Virus record (IMG/VR): IMGVR_UViG_3300020395_000085
Span: 1-26,839 of that record
DNA length: 26,839 nt
Direction: 5' to 3' (one strand)
Source: a virus
Shown here piece by piece: positions 1-8,317 of the stretch (position 1 is its first letter; each line of letters opens with the position of its first letter). A model generated the notes under the pieces. The model was not told where the DNA came from. It searched no databases and worked only from the letters and a program-made list of their open reading frames with translations. The position numbers were made by a program, and so were the translations under genes.

Positions 1-4
1 GGGC

Positions 5-604
5 ATGCGTGAGGCAACCACAATTACCTCTAAATCGGGATCGAATGGGATGTCGTTGAGCGGTAATGACTGTCTTGTTCAAGGTCTTACTTTCAAGGTA
101 AACAACGGCAAGCATGGCATTACCGTTACTGGCCTTCGCAACTCTGTGAAAGATTGCTCTTTCTTGGATGTCAGTGGTGCGCCTACGTCTTATCTGCAGG
201 TAGATGGCCAAAGCGGAAGCAAGGGCGTTGGCACTCGCGTGTCTGATTGTTACTTCGGCTTGGATGCGGTTACCGCAATCCAGTTGTCGGCAGACGGTAA
301 CGATCAAATTGAAGATGTGATTATTGAAAATTGCATTATCAGTGCCGCAACCCAAGGTCTTATGTTTCCTGCTCACAATGCAACCGACATTATTGTTCGC
401 GGGTGCTTGTTCAATGAAGCAACGGACCCGCTGCATTTGACCAACGGCAAAACGTATAACGGCAGCATTATTGTTGACTGTTCGTTTGCTCAGGCAACTG
501 CATCCAAGGCAAATATTACAAACAACCCAGGGTCGTTTCCGGCGTCGCTGTTGTTTGTTTGCAATAAAACTGTTGCTGGCATCAGCACGGCACAGCCAAG
601 CTAA
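5..604 (+). CDS. Beta-helix tail spike/fibre protein, N-terminus probably cut by window edge
   Basis: This 199-residue reading frame is open to the left edge, so the ATG at 5 is probably internal and the true protein longer. The sequence is a run of short beta-strand rungs with N, D, G and C at turns (for example VKDCSF, VSDCYF, IENCII, VRGCLF, IVDCSF), spaced about 20-25 residues apart, which is the pattern of a right-handed parallel beta-helix of the pectate-lyase type. Phages use this fold in trimeric tail spikes and fibres that bind or cleave surface glycans. No catalytic residues can be assigned. It sits just before the adaptor and nozzle genes, which fits a tail component. Its TAA overlaps the next ATG (TAATG). 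Confidence 0.7.
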   Translation: MREATTITSKSGSNGMSLSGNDCLVQGLTFKVNNGKHGITVTGLRNSVKDCSFLDVSGAPTSYLQVDGQSGSKGVGTRVSDCYFGLDAVTAIQLSADGNDQIEDVIIENCIISAATQGLMFPAHNATDIIVRGCLFNEATDPLHLTNGKTYNGSIIVDCSFAQATASKANITNNPGSFPASLLFVCNKTVAGISTAQPS

Positions 605-1065
605 TGCCGATTACACCTGAGATGCTCCAGCGGTCGCGAGCAATGAAAGCAAGTGACCGCTGGACTTCTTACGTTCGTGAGCAGTACCCGCCTGCTTCGG
701 ATGCGCGTGTTGTTGTGGCATTTGACAGCGAGCTGGCACGGTGGATTTTATGTTACGACACTGAAGATGTTGTAGTTACCTCTGCCGGTCCAGCCCGTTG
801 TCGATACCTCAAAGCATTCTATGTTTGGGCTGGACCCAACGATTCATACCTAGAGCCTGGGCCTGCTGTGATTCGATGGCTGCGAGATCATGATCTTTAT
901 TCTGAAGAAAGCGTTGGCGAATGGGAGGATGCTCACTTTGCGCCTGTTGCTGCAGAGAAAAAGCGCCGAGAAGCCAACGCATGGGACGATGTGAGATACG
1001 AAATGAAGCAACTCTACAATGCATCAGGCGGTGTCATTAAAGAGTTTGTTGGGGGTGTGCGTTGA
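604..1065 (+). CDS. Hypothetical phage structural-region protein
   Basis: A 153-residue protein that I do not recognise. It starts with ATG in a TAATG overlap with the upstream beta-helix gene and its TGA lies inside the next start (TTGA), so it is embedded in the tail operon. The sequence is soluble, with a beta-rich middle (VVVAFDSELARWILCY at about residues 36-51), aromatic residues, and a charged helical C-terminal third rich in E, K, R and W. There is no signal peptide, membrane segment or metal motif. By position it could be a small tail-completion or chaperone-like protein, but that is only inference. Confidence 0.75.
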   Translation: MPITPEMLQRSRAMKASDRWTSYVREQYPPASDARVVVAFDSELARWILCYDTEDVVVTSAGPARCRYLKAFYVWAGPNDSYLEPGPAVIRWLRDHDLYSEESVGEWEDAHFAPVAAEKKRREANAWDDVRYEMKQLYNASGGVIKEFVGGVR

Positions 1066-1781
1066 ACCTTGGTGAAATGAAAGTATTAGCCAGAGATCTT
1101 CTTGGTGAAAAAGGAGAGTACTGGCCTAGCGCACAGATGGACAGGATAGCAAACACCGCCAACAGAATGGTCTATCGTTCTGTAACCAACATTGACCCAT
1201 CTTATTTTGGTGAGTCAAAGCGGATAACATATCCAGCAGATGCAACAGAGGTGTCTCTCGATAACGTAAGCTACCTTGGGACTAGCCCATATAAGGTTCT
1301 TGATGTTGCACACCTCGGCACAGATGCGGCGGTGTCTAGTTCAAACCAGCCGGTGTCGCTTGAATACATCCGACCTGACGAACAATACAACTCACCGTCC
1401 ACTTTGCATGACCCTCACTTTCACCAGTATGGTTCTCGGTTTTATCTTCGTTGGACTCTTGAGGGAGACAACGACTTAAAGCTAATTAGCGTGCCCGCGA
1501 GTGAAGTCTATCTGTATGTTCGTTATGTCAGGCACCCAAGAACGTTGTCTGGTTCAACCGATGAGCTTCTTCACCCAGACAACGCAGTGGCTGCAACAAC
1601 TTCATATGCAGAAGAGTTTCATGACTTGGTTTTAGTTACATTTACCAAGCTACTTACGATGAAAGAAAGACGGCAGGGCGGAGAGATTACTGAGCTGTAT
1701 GTGTGGGTTCAGAATGAAGTGCGTCAAGCTGAGAACACCCGGTCTAATACTTCAAAGATGCTATATGAGTCACCTTACTAA
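1062..1781 (+). CDS. Head-tail adaptor candidate (SU10-type adaptor family)
   Basis: A 239-residue protein starting with TTG in a TTGA overlap with the previous stop; no in-frame ATG lies close to this point except codon 6, and the overlap pattern of the neighbours favours TTG. The N-terminus, MNLGEMKVLARDLLGE, followed by an alpha-helical segment ending near ANRMVYRS and then beta strands (YLYVRYVRHPR), resembles the adaptor proteins that sit under the portal in SU10-like podoviruses, where the N-terminal helices bind the portal and the rest contacts nozzle and fibres. The C-terminal part is helical (FHDLVLVTFTKLLTMKERR). The next gene is the nozzle candidate, the expected neighbour. Family assignment is by recall of sequence style, not by search. 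Confidence 0.6.
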   Translation: MNLGEMKVLARDLLGEKGEYWPSAQMDRIANTANRMVYRSVTNIDPSYFGESKRITYPADATEVSLDNVSYLGTSPYKVLDVAHLGTDAAVSSSNQPVSLEYIRPDEQYNSPSTLHDPHFHQYGSRFYLRWTLEGDNDLKLISVPASEVYLYVRYVRHPRTLSGSTDELLHPDNAVAATTSYAEEFHDLVLVTFTKLLTMKERRQGGEITELYVWVQNEVRQAENTRSNTSKMLYESPY

Positions 1782-4021
1782 TGCCGCAACACTTTATAAA
1801 GGGACCGTTCAAGGGAATTGAAGAGCGCGAGTCGTTCCAGACAGAGCAGCACCTTGAGACAGCAATCAATGTTAACCTTAGCAGGGGTTATATTGAGCCT
1901 CGCCCAGCCAAGCACTGGCGGTGGTTAATAAAAACAGATGGCGTGTTTATGACGCCAACGGAATACATCAACCTATCATACGGCCAGCTACACCTGTCTG
2001 ACAGAGAGGGGCAGCAAAACCCCTACCTGCTTATTGTTGGTCCGTCTAGTTTGGCGGGCGGGGTGCCCACTGTTTATTGGGTTGACCTGAACACAAACGT
2101 TATAAATTCAGCAACAATGGACGCCTGCAAAACGGCAGACCAGAAATTTACGTGTGGGTTTGTTGACGCAATTCTTCCAGGCGCCAGGTTCGCAACCATA
2201 ATAACAACACGAGATGCTGTTTATGTGTTTTCGCCCGGAAACGAGAACTCAGAATCCGCAACACTTCGCCTTGTTAACATGACCAGCTATGGCACAGAGG
2301 GTGGAGATGCTGGCCGGTACTACGACGACCTGTACTTCTATGGCGCATCGCCCCCCGTTGGGGACATTGTAGAAACCCACATGGCGATGACATGGTACGC
2401 GGGTTTTTCTGGTGAGCGTATAATGAAGTTCACCGGGGACGTGGCCACCCGCCAAGACTTCTTAGATCAGAACATAGTTATCCCAGCACAAAACGGAATC
2501 CTGCTAACCAAGTATATGTTCTGCTCTGGCGATCCGAACGACCCGCTGTCTATCAACGAGACACTTATGCGGACAATGCCCGGACTGAGCGAAATAACCG
2601 GACTGCTTTCCTTTAAGGACTTTTTATATCTGTTCACTCGCGACTCCATATGGGCGCACGTTGACATGAAAAGAACATGGAAAGTATCAACCGTTGGATG
2701 TACTGCGCCAAGGTCAATTATACAGGCCAGAGACAAGTTCTATTTTGTGAACAACGATGGCATCTGGGTGAGCAACGGAAGTGATGTCCAGAGGATATCA
2801 GATCCCATAGGGTCTTTGTTTTCTGATGCGCCAGAGGCGGACTATATTCCAGACATCCTTGCATACAACAACCATCAAACGTTTGTTGGCTACGGAATGC
2901 ACAACCAAGGGGCTGCGACTTTCTGGGGGATGCCGTGGCGGATTGACAAGTCAAGGCTTCATAGCTGCACGGCAGTTCATTATCAAAAAGCCAATCAGAT
3001 CTGGTTCAACGTGCCAATACGCGGGATCCAGGGTGTTCATGACGGGGAAGCCCGTGAGCCTTCGTTTATTCTTAGGCCAAATGCATTGACCATTGTCTAT
3101 GACTACGAGTTGAATGCATTTACCTACTACATTGATGACAATTTGAAGACCTCTGCCTTTTGCACCGATGGCGTGTATTGGGACAAGGGCGACACAATGT
3201 TTGTTCTGTCTTCTTTTTCTGATGGCAGCGGTGGAGATCCGGTCGGTTGTCGTCTTGAAACGTTTGGTCACCCAGGGAAAGATAGCGTGACACTGGGTTA
3301 CCACGTGAGCGCCCTAAGTGACATATACCCAAAGATCAGATCAACAGCATATGTGTGGAGTACGACAAAGCTGTTTAGAGATAATCAGCAATTTGCCGAC
3401 ATACGGCGACCTCGGCTGGACATGATGAGCTGGGGCAAGCGGCCAACCTATTTTCACACATTTCCAGGGATTGGCGCAGGTGGAGGCTCTAACGATGTAA
3501 CCGTACCAGCAGGCCCTCAATGGTTTATGGAGACAGAGAATGCCCCGTTCGACACCCATGTTGAAAGGTTTGATTCTACCGGCACAGTGGTTACAGATTA
3601 TCCCGAAAGGTACAGCACGGTTGGGTATCTTCAGACCCACCCCAAGTCTGGCGACCCAGAGCTAAGGCCAGACGGAACTTCTATAGCAACGCCTGACGAA
3701 GCAGAGGTGTCTGGCTTTTTCTGGAGTTCATCTACTTCAACAATGGGGAAGTGGGCCAACAACAGGTCAGACTTGGGCACTGGCGGCGTAGACAAAGAAG
3801 ATACGATGCAGTGGTGTGGTAACGAGTGGTGGTGGCAGCAGCTTTATTTACCCTCTGGTGAAATAAACGGCAAATGGATTCGCTTGGGCGTTGCTCAGAT
3901 CCCAGCGTTTGACGCACCCGGTGGAACCATATCAATGGACGACAGAAGAGAGTTCCCTCCACCCGTTGGCATTGTTAGATCTATAGCCTTTGAAGTAGAG
4001 CCAATGGAGACAGAGAGATGA
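1781..4021 (+). CDS. Tail nozzle / tail tubular B-like protein
   Basis: A 746-residue protein whose ATG overlaps the adaptor stop (TAATG). The start, MPQHFIKGPFKGIEERES, followed by a segment with GYIEPRPAKHW, is the typical opening of nozzle and T7 gp12-like tail tube proteins, in which a short 'GP-x-GI' motif precedes an arginine-proline beta strand. The middle (about residues 275-345) carries propeller-like blades such as FLYLFTRDSIW and FVNNDGIWVSNG, again usual in nozzle proteins. A W-rich stretch (NEWWWQQLYLPSG, about residues 681-693) lies near the C-terminus. Such proteins form the hexameric tip of a short tail, closing the DNA channel. The stop overlaps the next start as ATGA. Confidence 0.65.
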   Translation: MPQHFIKGPFKGIEERESFQTEQHLETAINVNLSRGYIEPRPAKHWRWLIKTDGVFMTPTEYINLSYGQLHLSDREGQQNPYLLIVGPSSLAGGVPTVYWVDLNTNVINSATMDACKTADQKFTCGFVDAILPGARFATIITTRDAVYVFSPGNENSESATLRLVNMTSYGTEGGDAGRYYDDLYFYGASPPVGDIVETHMAMTWYAGFSGERIMKFTGDVATRQDFLDQNIVIPAQNGILLTKYMFCSGDPNDPLSINETLMRTMPGLSEITGLLSFKDFLYLFTRDSIWAHVDMKRTWKVSTVGCTAPRSIIQARDKFYFVNNDGIWVSNGSDVQRISDPIGSLFSDAPEADYIPDILAYNNHQTFVGYGMHNQGAATFWGMPWRIDKSRLHSCTAVHYQKANQIWFNVPIRGIQGVHDGEAREPSFILRPNALTIVYDYELNAFTYYIDDNLKTSAFCTDGVYWDKGDTMFVLSSFSDGSGGDPVGCRLETFGHPGKDSVTLGYHVSALSDIYPKIRSTAYVWSTTKLFRDNQQFADIRRPRLDMMSWGKRPTYFHTFPGIGAGGGSNDVTVPAGPQWFMETENAPFDTHVERFDSTGTVVTDYPERYSTVGYLQTHPKSGDPELRPDGTSIATPDEAEVSGFFWSSSTSTMGKWANNRSDLGTGGVDKEDTMQWCGNEWWWQQLYLPSGEINGKWIRLGVAQIPAFDAPGGTISMDDRREFPPPVGIVRSIAFEVEPMETER

Positions 4022-4806
4022 GGCGGCGATTTGACTACAACAACAGAGTCAAAAGCAGCGGCCTTGGTCAACCAGACAGCATACATCATTTGATAACAGC
4101 GGAAGATGCGCTTGAGAAAATAGACAACATTGGTGTAACAGTGGCGCCGGGCGAACCGCTAAGTGCAATCATTAGCTCACTGGGCCAACTTGGCGGTCGG
4201 ATATTCCTGACCGAGGGGACACACGCTGTTGTCTCTACCATAGAAATAACAACCCCGGTTCAAATCATTGGGCTAACCCCAGGGCGCACAAGAATAACCC
4301 GCCTTGTTGACTCAACAGACCCAATCATTCGAGTTTCTTCTGACAAGGTAAAGCTAGAGAACATTAGGTTTACAGACACACACCAGAACTCAAACCTAAT
4401 TGAAGTTTATGGTGATGATTGTGACATCAATGATTGCGTCTTTGATTCATTCAAGACAGCAATACACCTGGGATTTAACACAGGGAGAACGCTTTCCCCG
4501 ACAAGAACATCAATTACCAGATGTAGATTTGTTGAGGGCAAAACAACCGGGGTTGCGGGTGGAGATGGAAAAGATATATACTCCCCGGCAATATATTTAA
4601 ATAGTACAACAGAGGCAATCGTCGCTGGCAATCAGCTTGGCGAATACGCCTCCCCTTCTAGTACAGACACAAACGTCATTGAAACCTCTGCAAGTACAAC
4701 AAACTCCACCTTCACAATGAACGTGGCCCCAAGTTGGAATATAAGATATAAAGGGGGGAGTGGAAATGTAAACGCAGGTAATGTAGCAACGGTGGTAACC
4801 TTCTAA
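4018..4806 (+). CDS. Beta-helix tail spike protein
   Basis: A 262-residue protein beginning in an ATGA overlap with the nozzle gene. Residues about 40-90 read as the opening of a pectin-lyase-like fold (GGRIFLTEGTH then VVSTIEITTPVQIIG), the 'generate a feature, then covering strand' pattern of many phage spikes. Rungs follow (VKLENIRFTD, CDINDCVFDS, TSITRCRFVE, AIVAGNQLG). The C-terminal 50 residues are T/S/N-rich and may be the trimer or attachment region. The protein would bind or degrade a surface polysaccharide; catalytic residues are not evident. It is the second beta-helix gene in the first 5 kb, the other lying at the left edge. The N-terminal 40 residues, charged and polar, could dock to the nozzle. 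Confidence 0.75.
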   Translation: MRRRFDYNNRVKSSGLGQPDSIHHLITAEDALEKIDNIGVTVAPGEPLSAIISSLGQLGGRIFLTEGTHAVVSTIEITTPVQIIGLTPGRTRITRLVDSTDPIIRVSSDKVKLENIRFTDTHQNSNLIEVYGDDCDINDCVFDSFKTAIHLGFNTGRTLSPTRTSITRCRFVEGKTTGVAGGDGKDIYSPAIYLNSTTEAIVAGNQLGEYASPSSTDTNVIETSASTTNSTFTMNVAPSWNIRYKGGSGNVNAGNVATVVTF

Positions 4807-5318
4807 TGGCAATCATAACCAAACCACATACGTTCACAGCAGGTCAGGCCGCAGTGGCCAGTGAAGTTAATAGTAACTTTGACACACTTTACTCTGCTGT
4901 TAACGGTGGCCTAGACACAACTAATATATCAACCAATAAGCATCTGATTACATGGACGTTGCAGGCAACGCTTCAGTCGCCTGCGGCTACAGAGTATTTT
5001 TGCATAAGAACCCCATCTGGGATTGGCGCTGTTACGCTTTTGGAGATGAGTGTCATTGCGGGCCAATCAGCAGGAATGGCTGGCCAGATAACAGTTGACC
5101 TGCTTGAAGTAACAAACCCAGCTGGCCCTGCCTTTAGTGCAGCAATAAACACATCGTCTGCAGTATGCACCGCGTTGTTTACCCCAGCAACTGTTACATC
5201 TTTTACGGGTACGGTTGCTGCAAATAAGACCTTGGCATTCAAAGTAGAGTCAACTGCAGCTTGGACAGGCAACAACGTAACACTTTGTCTAATTGGCAAG
5301 TCATTGATTCAATCGTAA
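4806..5318 (+). CDS. Small phage fibre/virion protein
   Basis: A 170-residue protein with an ATG in a TAATG overlap. Its N-terminus (HTFTAGQAAVASEVNSNFD, then LYSAVNG) is a motif that recurs at the start of many phage fibre and virion-surface proteins, where it is thought to mediate attachment or trimerisation. The remainder is a threonine/alanine-rich beta protein (LLEVTNPAGPAFSAAI; TLAFKVESTAAW), like a jelly-roll or receptor-binding head domain. No membrane segment or signal peptide. Position after the spike gene and before the internal virion proteins supports a virion role. The exact place in the particle is inference. Confidence 0.65.
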   Translation: MAIITKPHTFTAGQAAVASEVNSNFDTLYSAVNGGLDTTNISTNKHLITWTLQATLQSPAATEYFCIRTPSGIGAVTLLEMSVIAGQSAGMAGQITVDLLEVTNPAGPAFSAAINTSSAVCTALFTPATVTSFTGTVAANKTLAFKVESTAAWTGNNVTLCLIGKSLIQS

Positions 5319-5328
5319 GGAGAGGCTT

Positions 5329-5736
5329 ATGTCACTTATTTACAAGGCAGAAGATCACAAAAAGTCCAACAAAACTGACACTTCTCAGTTTGGAAAATAC
5401 CTCGGGAAGTTAGGCGCTATTGCAGGAGGGCTTCTCGGTAGCGTGGGTGGGCCTGCTGGAACAGTTATTGGGTCTGCAGCTGGTGGTGCTCTTGGGCTGT
5501 TTGGTGGCGAAAGCGGAAAGGATCAATACCTAAAGCAAATGACCGACAAAGAGCAGTGGATGCCGCTTACTTCTGCCTCAATGGGCGGCGGTGCATTCAA
5601 TTGGACAAACCCCGCCGTAAACCCAATGTTAGAGCGCATGGGTTTTGGTGGAGAAGCCGGAAGGGCGCTCGAAGACGAGTATGAAAAAGAACAAAAGAGA
5701 CAAGCAATAATGTCAATGCTGACAGCGGGGATTTAG
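5329..5736 (+). CDS. Glycine-zipper virion protein (possible ejection/pore protein)
   Basis: A 135-residue protein with a good Shine-Dalgarno, AAGGAG at 5317-5322, overlapping the previous stop and lying 6 bases before ATG. Residues about 28-60 form a glycine/alanine-rich hydrophobic stretch (LGAIAGGLLGSVGG, GTVIGSAAGGALGLFGG), a glycine-zipper pattern able to insert in membranes as packed helices. Flanks are charged; the C-terminus is helical. Proteins of this kind occur among internal virion proteins of podoviruses and are suspected to help open a channel through the host envelope. That role is inference from composition and from the neighbours, three further probable internal virion proteins. 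It could also be a small assembly protein. Confidence 0.65.
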   Translation: MSLIYKAEDHKKSNKTDTSQFGKYLGKLGAIAGGLLGSVGGPAGTVIGSAAGGALGLFGGESGKDQYLKQMTDKEQWMPLTSASMGGGAFNWTNPAVNPMLERMGFGGEAGRALEDEYEKEQKRQAIMSMLTAGI

Positions 5737-5738
5737 TT

Positions 5739-6974
5739 ATGGCTTTTAGGTTTCAACAACAAGACAACAGGAGCAAGGGCCAGTCGAGTAACGCTGGGCT
5801 TCCAAAGGGGGCGCCACCTGTTCCATCTGTCCCTGCCCCGGCATCGGTTTCTCGCGTTGAATCAACGCAACCACCAAGAGCAGGTGGATCGCCAGCATAC
5901 CAACCACCACCACAGCAGCAGCAAACGCCGGTTCAGCAGGTTGCTCGTGCGCGAATGCAGCAGGCGCAAGCCAGCCCGGTATCAAGGCAACCGGCTCAGA
6001 TTAGGCCAATGGCTGCAACATCTCCCCACCCGGTAGGGGCAATGAATCAAGCGATGGCAGCGCAGGCACTTTCAACTCCCGTTGCCGGGGTTGGCATGCA
6101 GTACAATCCAATGGCAGCGCAAGCCCCTATGTCACCTTACATGCTACAGGTTGAAGGGGCAGAAGAGCCGGTAGACGCCAGTGAAGTGCATACGCCCACC
6201 GAAGTCCCACACTATGACCCTGATGCTTCACAAGAGAAGTCCGATAAGCAGTTCACAGGTAAAAACCCAGTTTACCAAACAATGACTTCTGATGGGCTAA
6301 CAACAGAAGCAGACCCTGAAGACATTGTGGGTCTTGTTGCTAAAAAGATGATGGAGGGCGCAGGCGTTTTATCAGATGAGGACATTGAGGACAGGGTTGA
6401 GAGGTTCAGGAAAGCCCAGTGGGATCAGGCCAGGCGCAGAATGTATGAAAGAAAAATAGAGCTGGCCCAGACTGGCCTGATGGGGACCGGCGCGGGCCAA
6501 ATGGCACTGGCGGCAATGGAAATGGAAGCGGCAAGAGACATTGGGAACGCAGAGGCAGACATGCGAGTTGACCTTCTGAGGGCTAACATGCAAGCAGAAG
6601 CGCAGTACTTAAATACTATTGGTGGATATGCAAACAACATGCGTGCCCAGAATCTTATGGAACAGCAGGCTGTTATTGATGCGGCAATGCAAGGGCCAGA
6701 GGCATTGAACGAGCTACTTGGTGCCAATGGCTTTACCCCGAAAGATTACGAAAAGCTAAGTCAGGAGCTGAGAGACTGCGGCAGCAATCTTGCCTGTGTT
6801 CTTGAAAAGTTGATGTCTATAAAGCTAACCAAGGGCGACACCCTTGCATATGTAGAGCCTGGAAGCGACGCGCCACGGCTGGATGAAGAGGGGAAAATAT
6901 TGCCACCTAAGAGGCACTGGGAGAGTTCCCTTTCTGGGTCGGGAGCCGACACAGGGTCGGGACTGCCCGGTTAA
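5739..6974 (+). CDS. Probable internal virion protein, P/Q-rich N-terminus and helical core
   Basis: A 411-residue protein two bases after the previous stop. Residues 1-150 are disordered, rich in P, Q, A and S (for instance YQPPPQQQQTPVQQVARARM), residues about 190-300 are long charged and alanine/methionine-rich helices (GQMALAAMEMEAARDIGNAE), and the last third is soluble, with a pair of cysteines (LRDCGSNLACVLEK). The tail ends in ADTGSGLPG. The mixture of disordered head and long helix resembles internal core or ejection proteins of short-tailed phages; scaffolding would be an alternative, but the gene lies downstream of the tail genes rather than next to a capsid gene. No enzyme motif is visible. 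Confidence 0.6.
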   Translation: MAFRFQQQDNRSKGQSSNAGLPKGAPPVPSVPAPASVSRVESTQPPRAGGSPAYQPPPQQQQTPVQQVARARMQQAQASPVSRQPAQIRPMAATSPHPVGAMNQAMAAQALSTPVAGVGMQYNPMAAQAPMSPYMLQVEGAEEPVDASEVHTPTEVPHYDPDASQEKSDKQFTGKNPVYQTMTSDGLTTEADPEDIVGLVAKKMMEGAGVLSDEDIEDRVERFRKAQWDQARRRMYERKIELAQTGLMGTGAGQMALAAMEMEAARDIGNAEADMRVDLLRANMQAEAQYLNTIGGYANNMRAQNLMEQQAVIDAAMQGPEALNELLGANGFTPKDYEKLSQELRDCGSNLACVLEKLMSIKLTKGDTLAYVEPGSDAPRLDEEGKILPPKRHWESSLSGSGADTGSGLPG

Positions 6975-7015
6975 ATGCAGAACTAACCTAAACTAACGCA
7001 GCATAGGGGGCTTTC

Positions 7016-8317
7016 ATGGCCGTATTTGGAAACATTTTAGATCGAATAGCGAACAAAAAATCAAAGCTGCAGCAGGCCGAGACTGAAAAGCGACGAATTG
7101 ATGAAATGGTGCGGGCAAATAAAGAAGAAGCAGCTCGCCGGGAAAGAGAGTCCTTTCTAAAGCCTGTAATGGAGCAGCGAGCTAGGGACGCTCAAACCTA
7201 TAGCTTGCCTGGCGTAATGGGCCTGGCCAAGGGGGCCGAAGACGAGTTCCGTGCCAAGCGTCAGGAGGGTCGGGCCGTAGCCAAGGAGGACCGCGCAAAG
7301 ACTAAGGAATTCCGCACGGAAGCTTCATTTATTAGAGCACAGCGGCTTGCAGACTCCACCGAAAACCTAAGCAGAATTAAACGAGCACAACTTGCTGGCA
7401 TCCCTCTGGGTGATGTTGAGCTTGTGGGTGGCCCCAGTCCACAAGACAGAGCGAGACTAGCCGCACAGGCAAAGCAGCTTACCAGTCAACAAGTCCTTGA
7501 TAACAAAATGAGAGCGGCTGAACTACAGCTTAGATTTCAATCAACAAACAAGGCCAGAAGGCCAGTAAGCGAGCAAGCGAAAGTTGATCAAGGCGCGGAA
7601 AAAACCTATGCCACTTTACCGGAAACAGTTCTTGCGTTCGATGTGCCAGACGCCACGGAGCCAAAGAAAAAAAGAAACAAAAGCGGCGGCGGCGGCGGCG
7701 GCGGCATGTGGACTCTTTATGCGGGGCAAGAGGTAAGCGAAAAGGGCAAAAAAAGAAGAAGGATTTTTAGCAAGAAGACGCTGCAAGATTCAGCAACAGT
7801 TGACGAAAAGAACAGAATCCGCCTGCTTTATTCTGTTGAGCTAAAGGCCAGAAAGGCAGCAAAAAAAGGCGAGGTCATGGCAGATATTGAAGCGACGAGT
7901 AGGGCGCTTTTGGGCAGGGTTATTAAGGACTCTGGCGACCTTGCTCAGGCTCTCAAAAGCGAGCGAAGGGGCATGTTGAGTGGGATTGCAAACAGGTCTG
8001 GCGCCAAGCGGTATTCGGAGCCAAAGGATGGAACCAAACTACAACGACAAAAGTGGAAAGAGAAACTAAACATTACTTTCTTACCAACCCGTGGATACGT
8101 TACAAAAAAACTTGAGCGGATGGCGAACCAGTGGGCACTAACAAAAGCCGGAAAAAAACCAAGAAGAGGAGACAAGGACGCCGACGGCAATCCGCTATAT
8201 GCTAGCAATGCTGAACACGCAGCAGCGACCGAGGTTTGGGCAAAAGAAGCAAACAGCATTGCGGCGCTTCGCTTGGAGAGACTTAGGGGCGAGTACGGCA
8301 TGGGTGGAACTAAGTAA
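7016..8317 (+). CDS. Probable internal virion protein, K/R-rich with poly-glycine hinge
   Basis: A 433-residue protein preceded by AGGGGG at 7005-7010, five bases before the ATG. It is highly basic and helical: residues about 10-80 are a likely coiled coil rich in K, E, R and Q, followed by similar segments, then a lysine cluster and a run of seven glycines (near residues 224-230) encoded by a perfect (GGC)7 tract, then a second basic domain of about 200 residues. The glycine run looks like a flexible linker between two DNA- or RNA-compatible basic domains. Its place between other internal virion candidates suggests a DNA-packing or ejection role. No homologue is recognised. The TAA overlaps the next ATG (TAATG). 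Confidence 0.6.
   Translation: MAVFGNILDRIANKKSKLQQAETEKRRIDEMVRANKEEAARRERESFLKPVMEQRARDAQTYSLPGVMGLAKGAEDEFRAKRQEGRAVAKEDRAKTKEFRTEASFIRAQRLADSTENLSRIKRAQLAGIPLGDVELVGGPSPQDRARLAAQAKQLTSQQVLDNKMRAAELQLRFQSTNKARRPVSEQAKVDQGAEKTYATLPETVLAFDVPDATEPKKKRNKSGGGGGGGMWTLYAGQEVSEKGKKRRRIFSKKTLQDSATVDEKNRIRLLYSVELKARKAAKKGEVMADIEATSRALLGRVIKDSGDLAQALKSERRGMLSGIANRSGAKRYSEPKDGTKLQRQKWKEKLNITFLPTRGYVTKKLERMANQWALTKAGKKPRRGDKDADGNPLYASNAEHAAATEVWAKEANSIAALRLERLRGEYGMGGTK
7685..7705 (+). repeat. (GGC)7 trinucleotide tract coding for poly-glycine
   Basis: Seven uninterrupted GGC units inside the 433-residue gene code for seven glycines. The tract directly follows an A-rich lysine-coding stretch. Perfect codon repeats of this length change length easily by slippage, and a change would alter the linker without breaking the frame. 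Confidence 0.9.

Noticed and set aside
6938-6950. Hairpin GTCGG-GAG-CCGAC near the end of the 411-residue gene, considered as a terminator
   Set aside because: It is inside the coding region, only five pairs long and has no T run after it.
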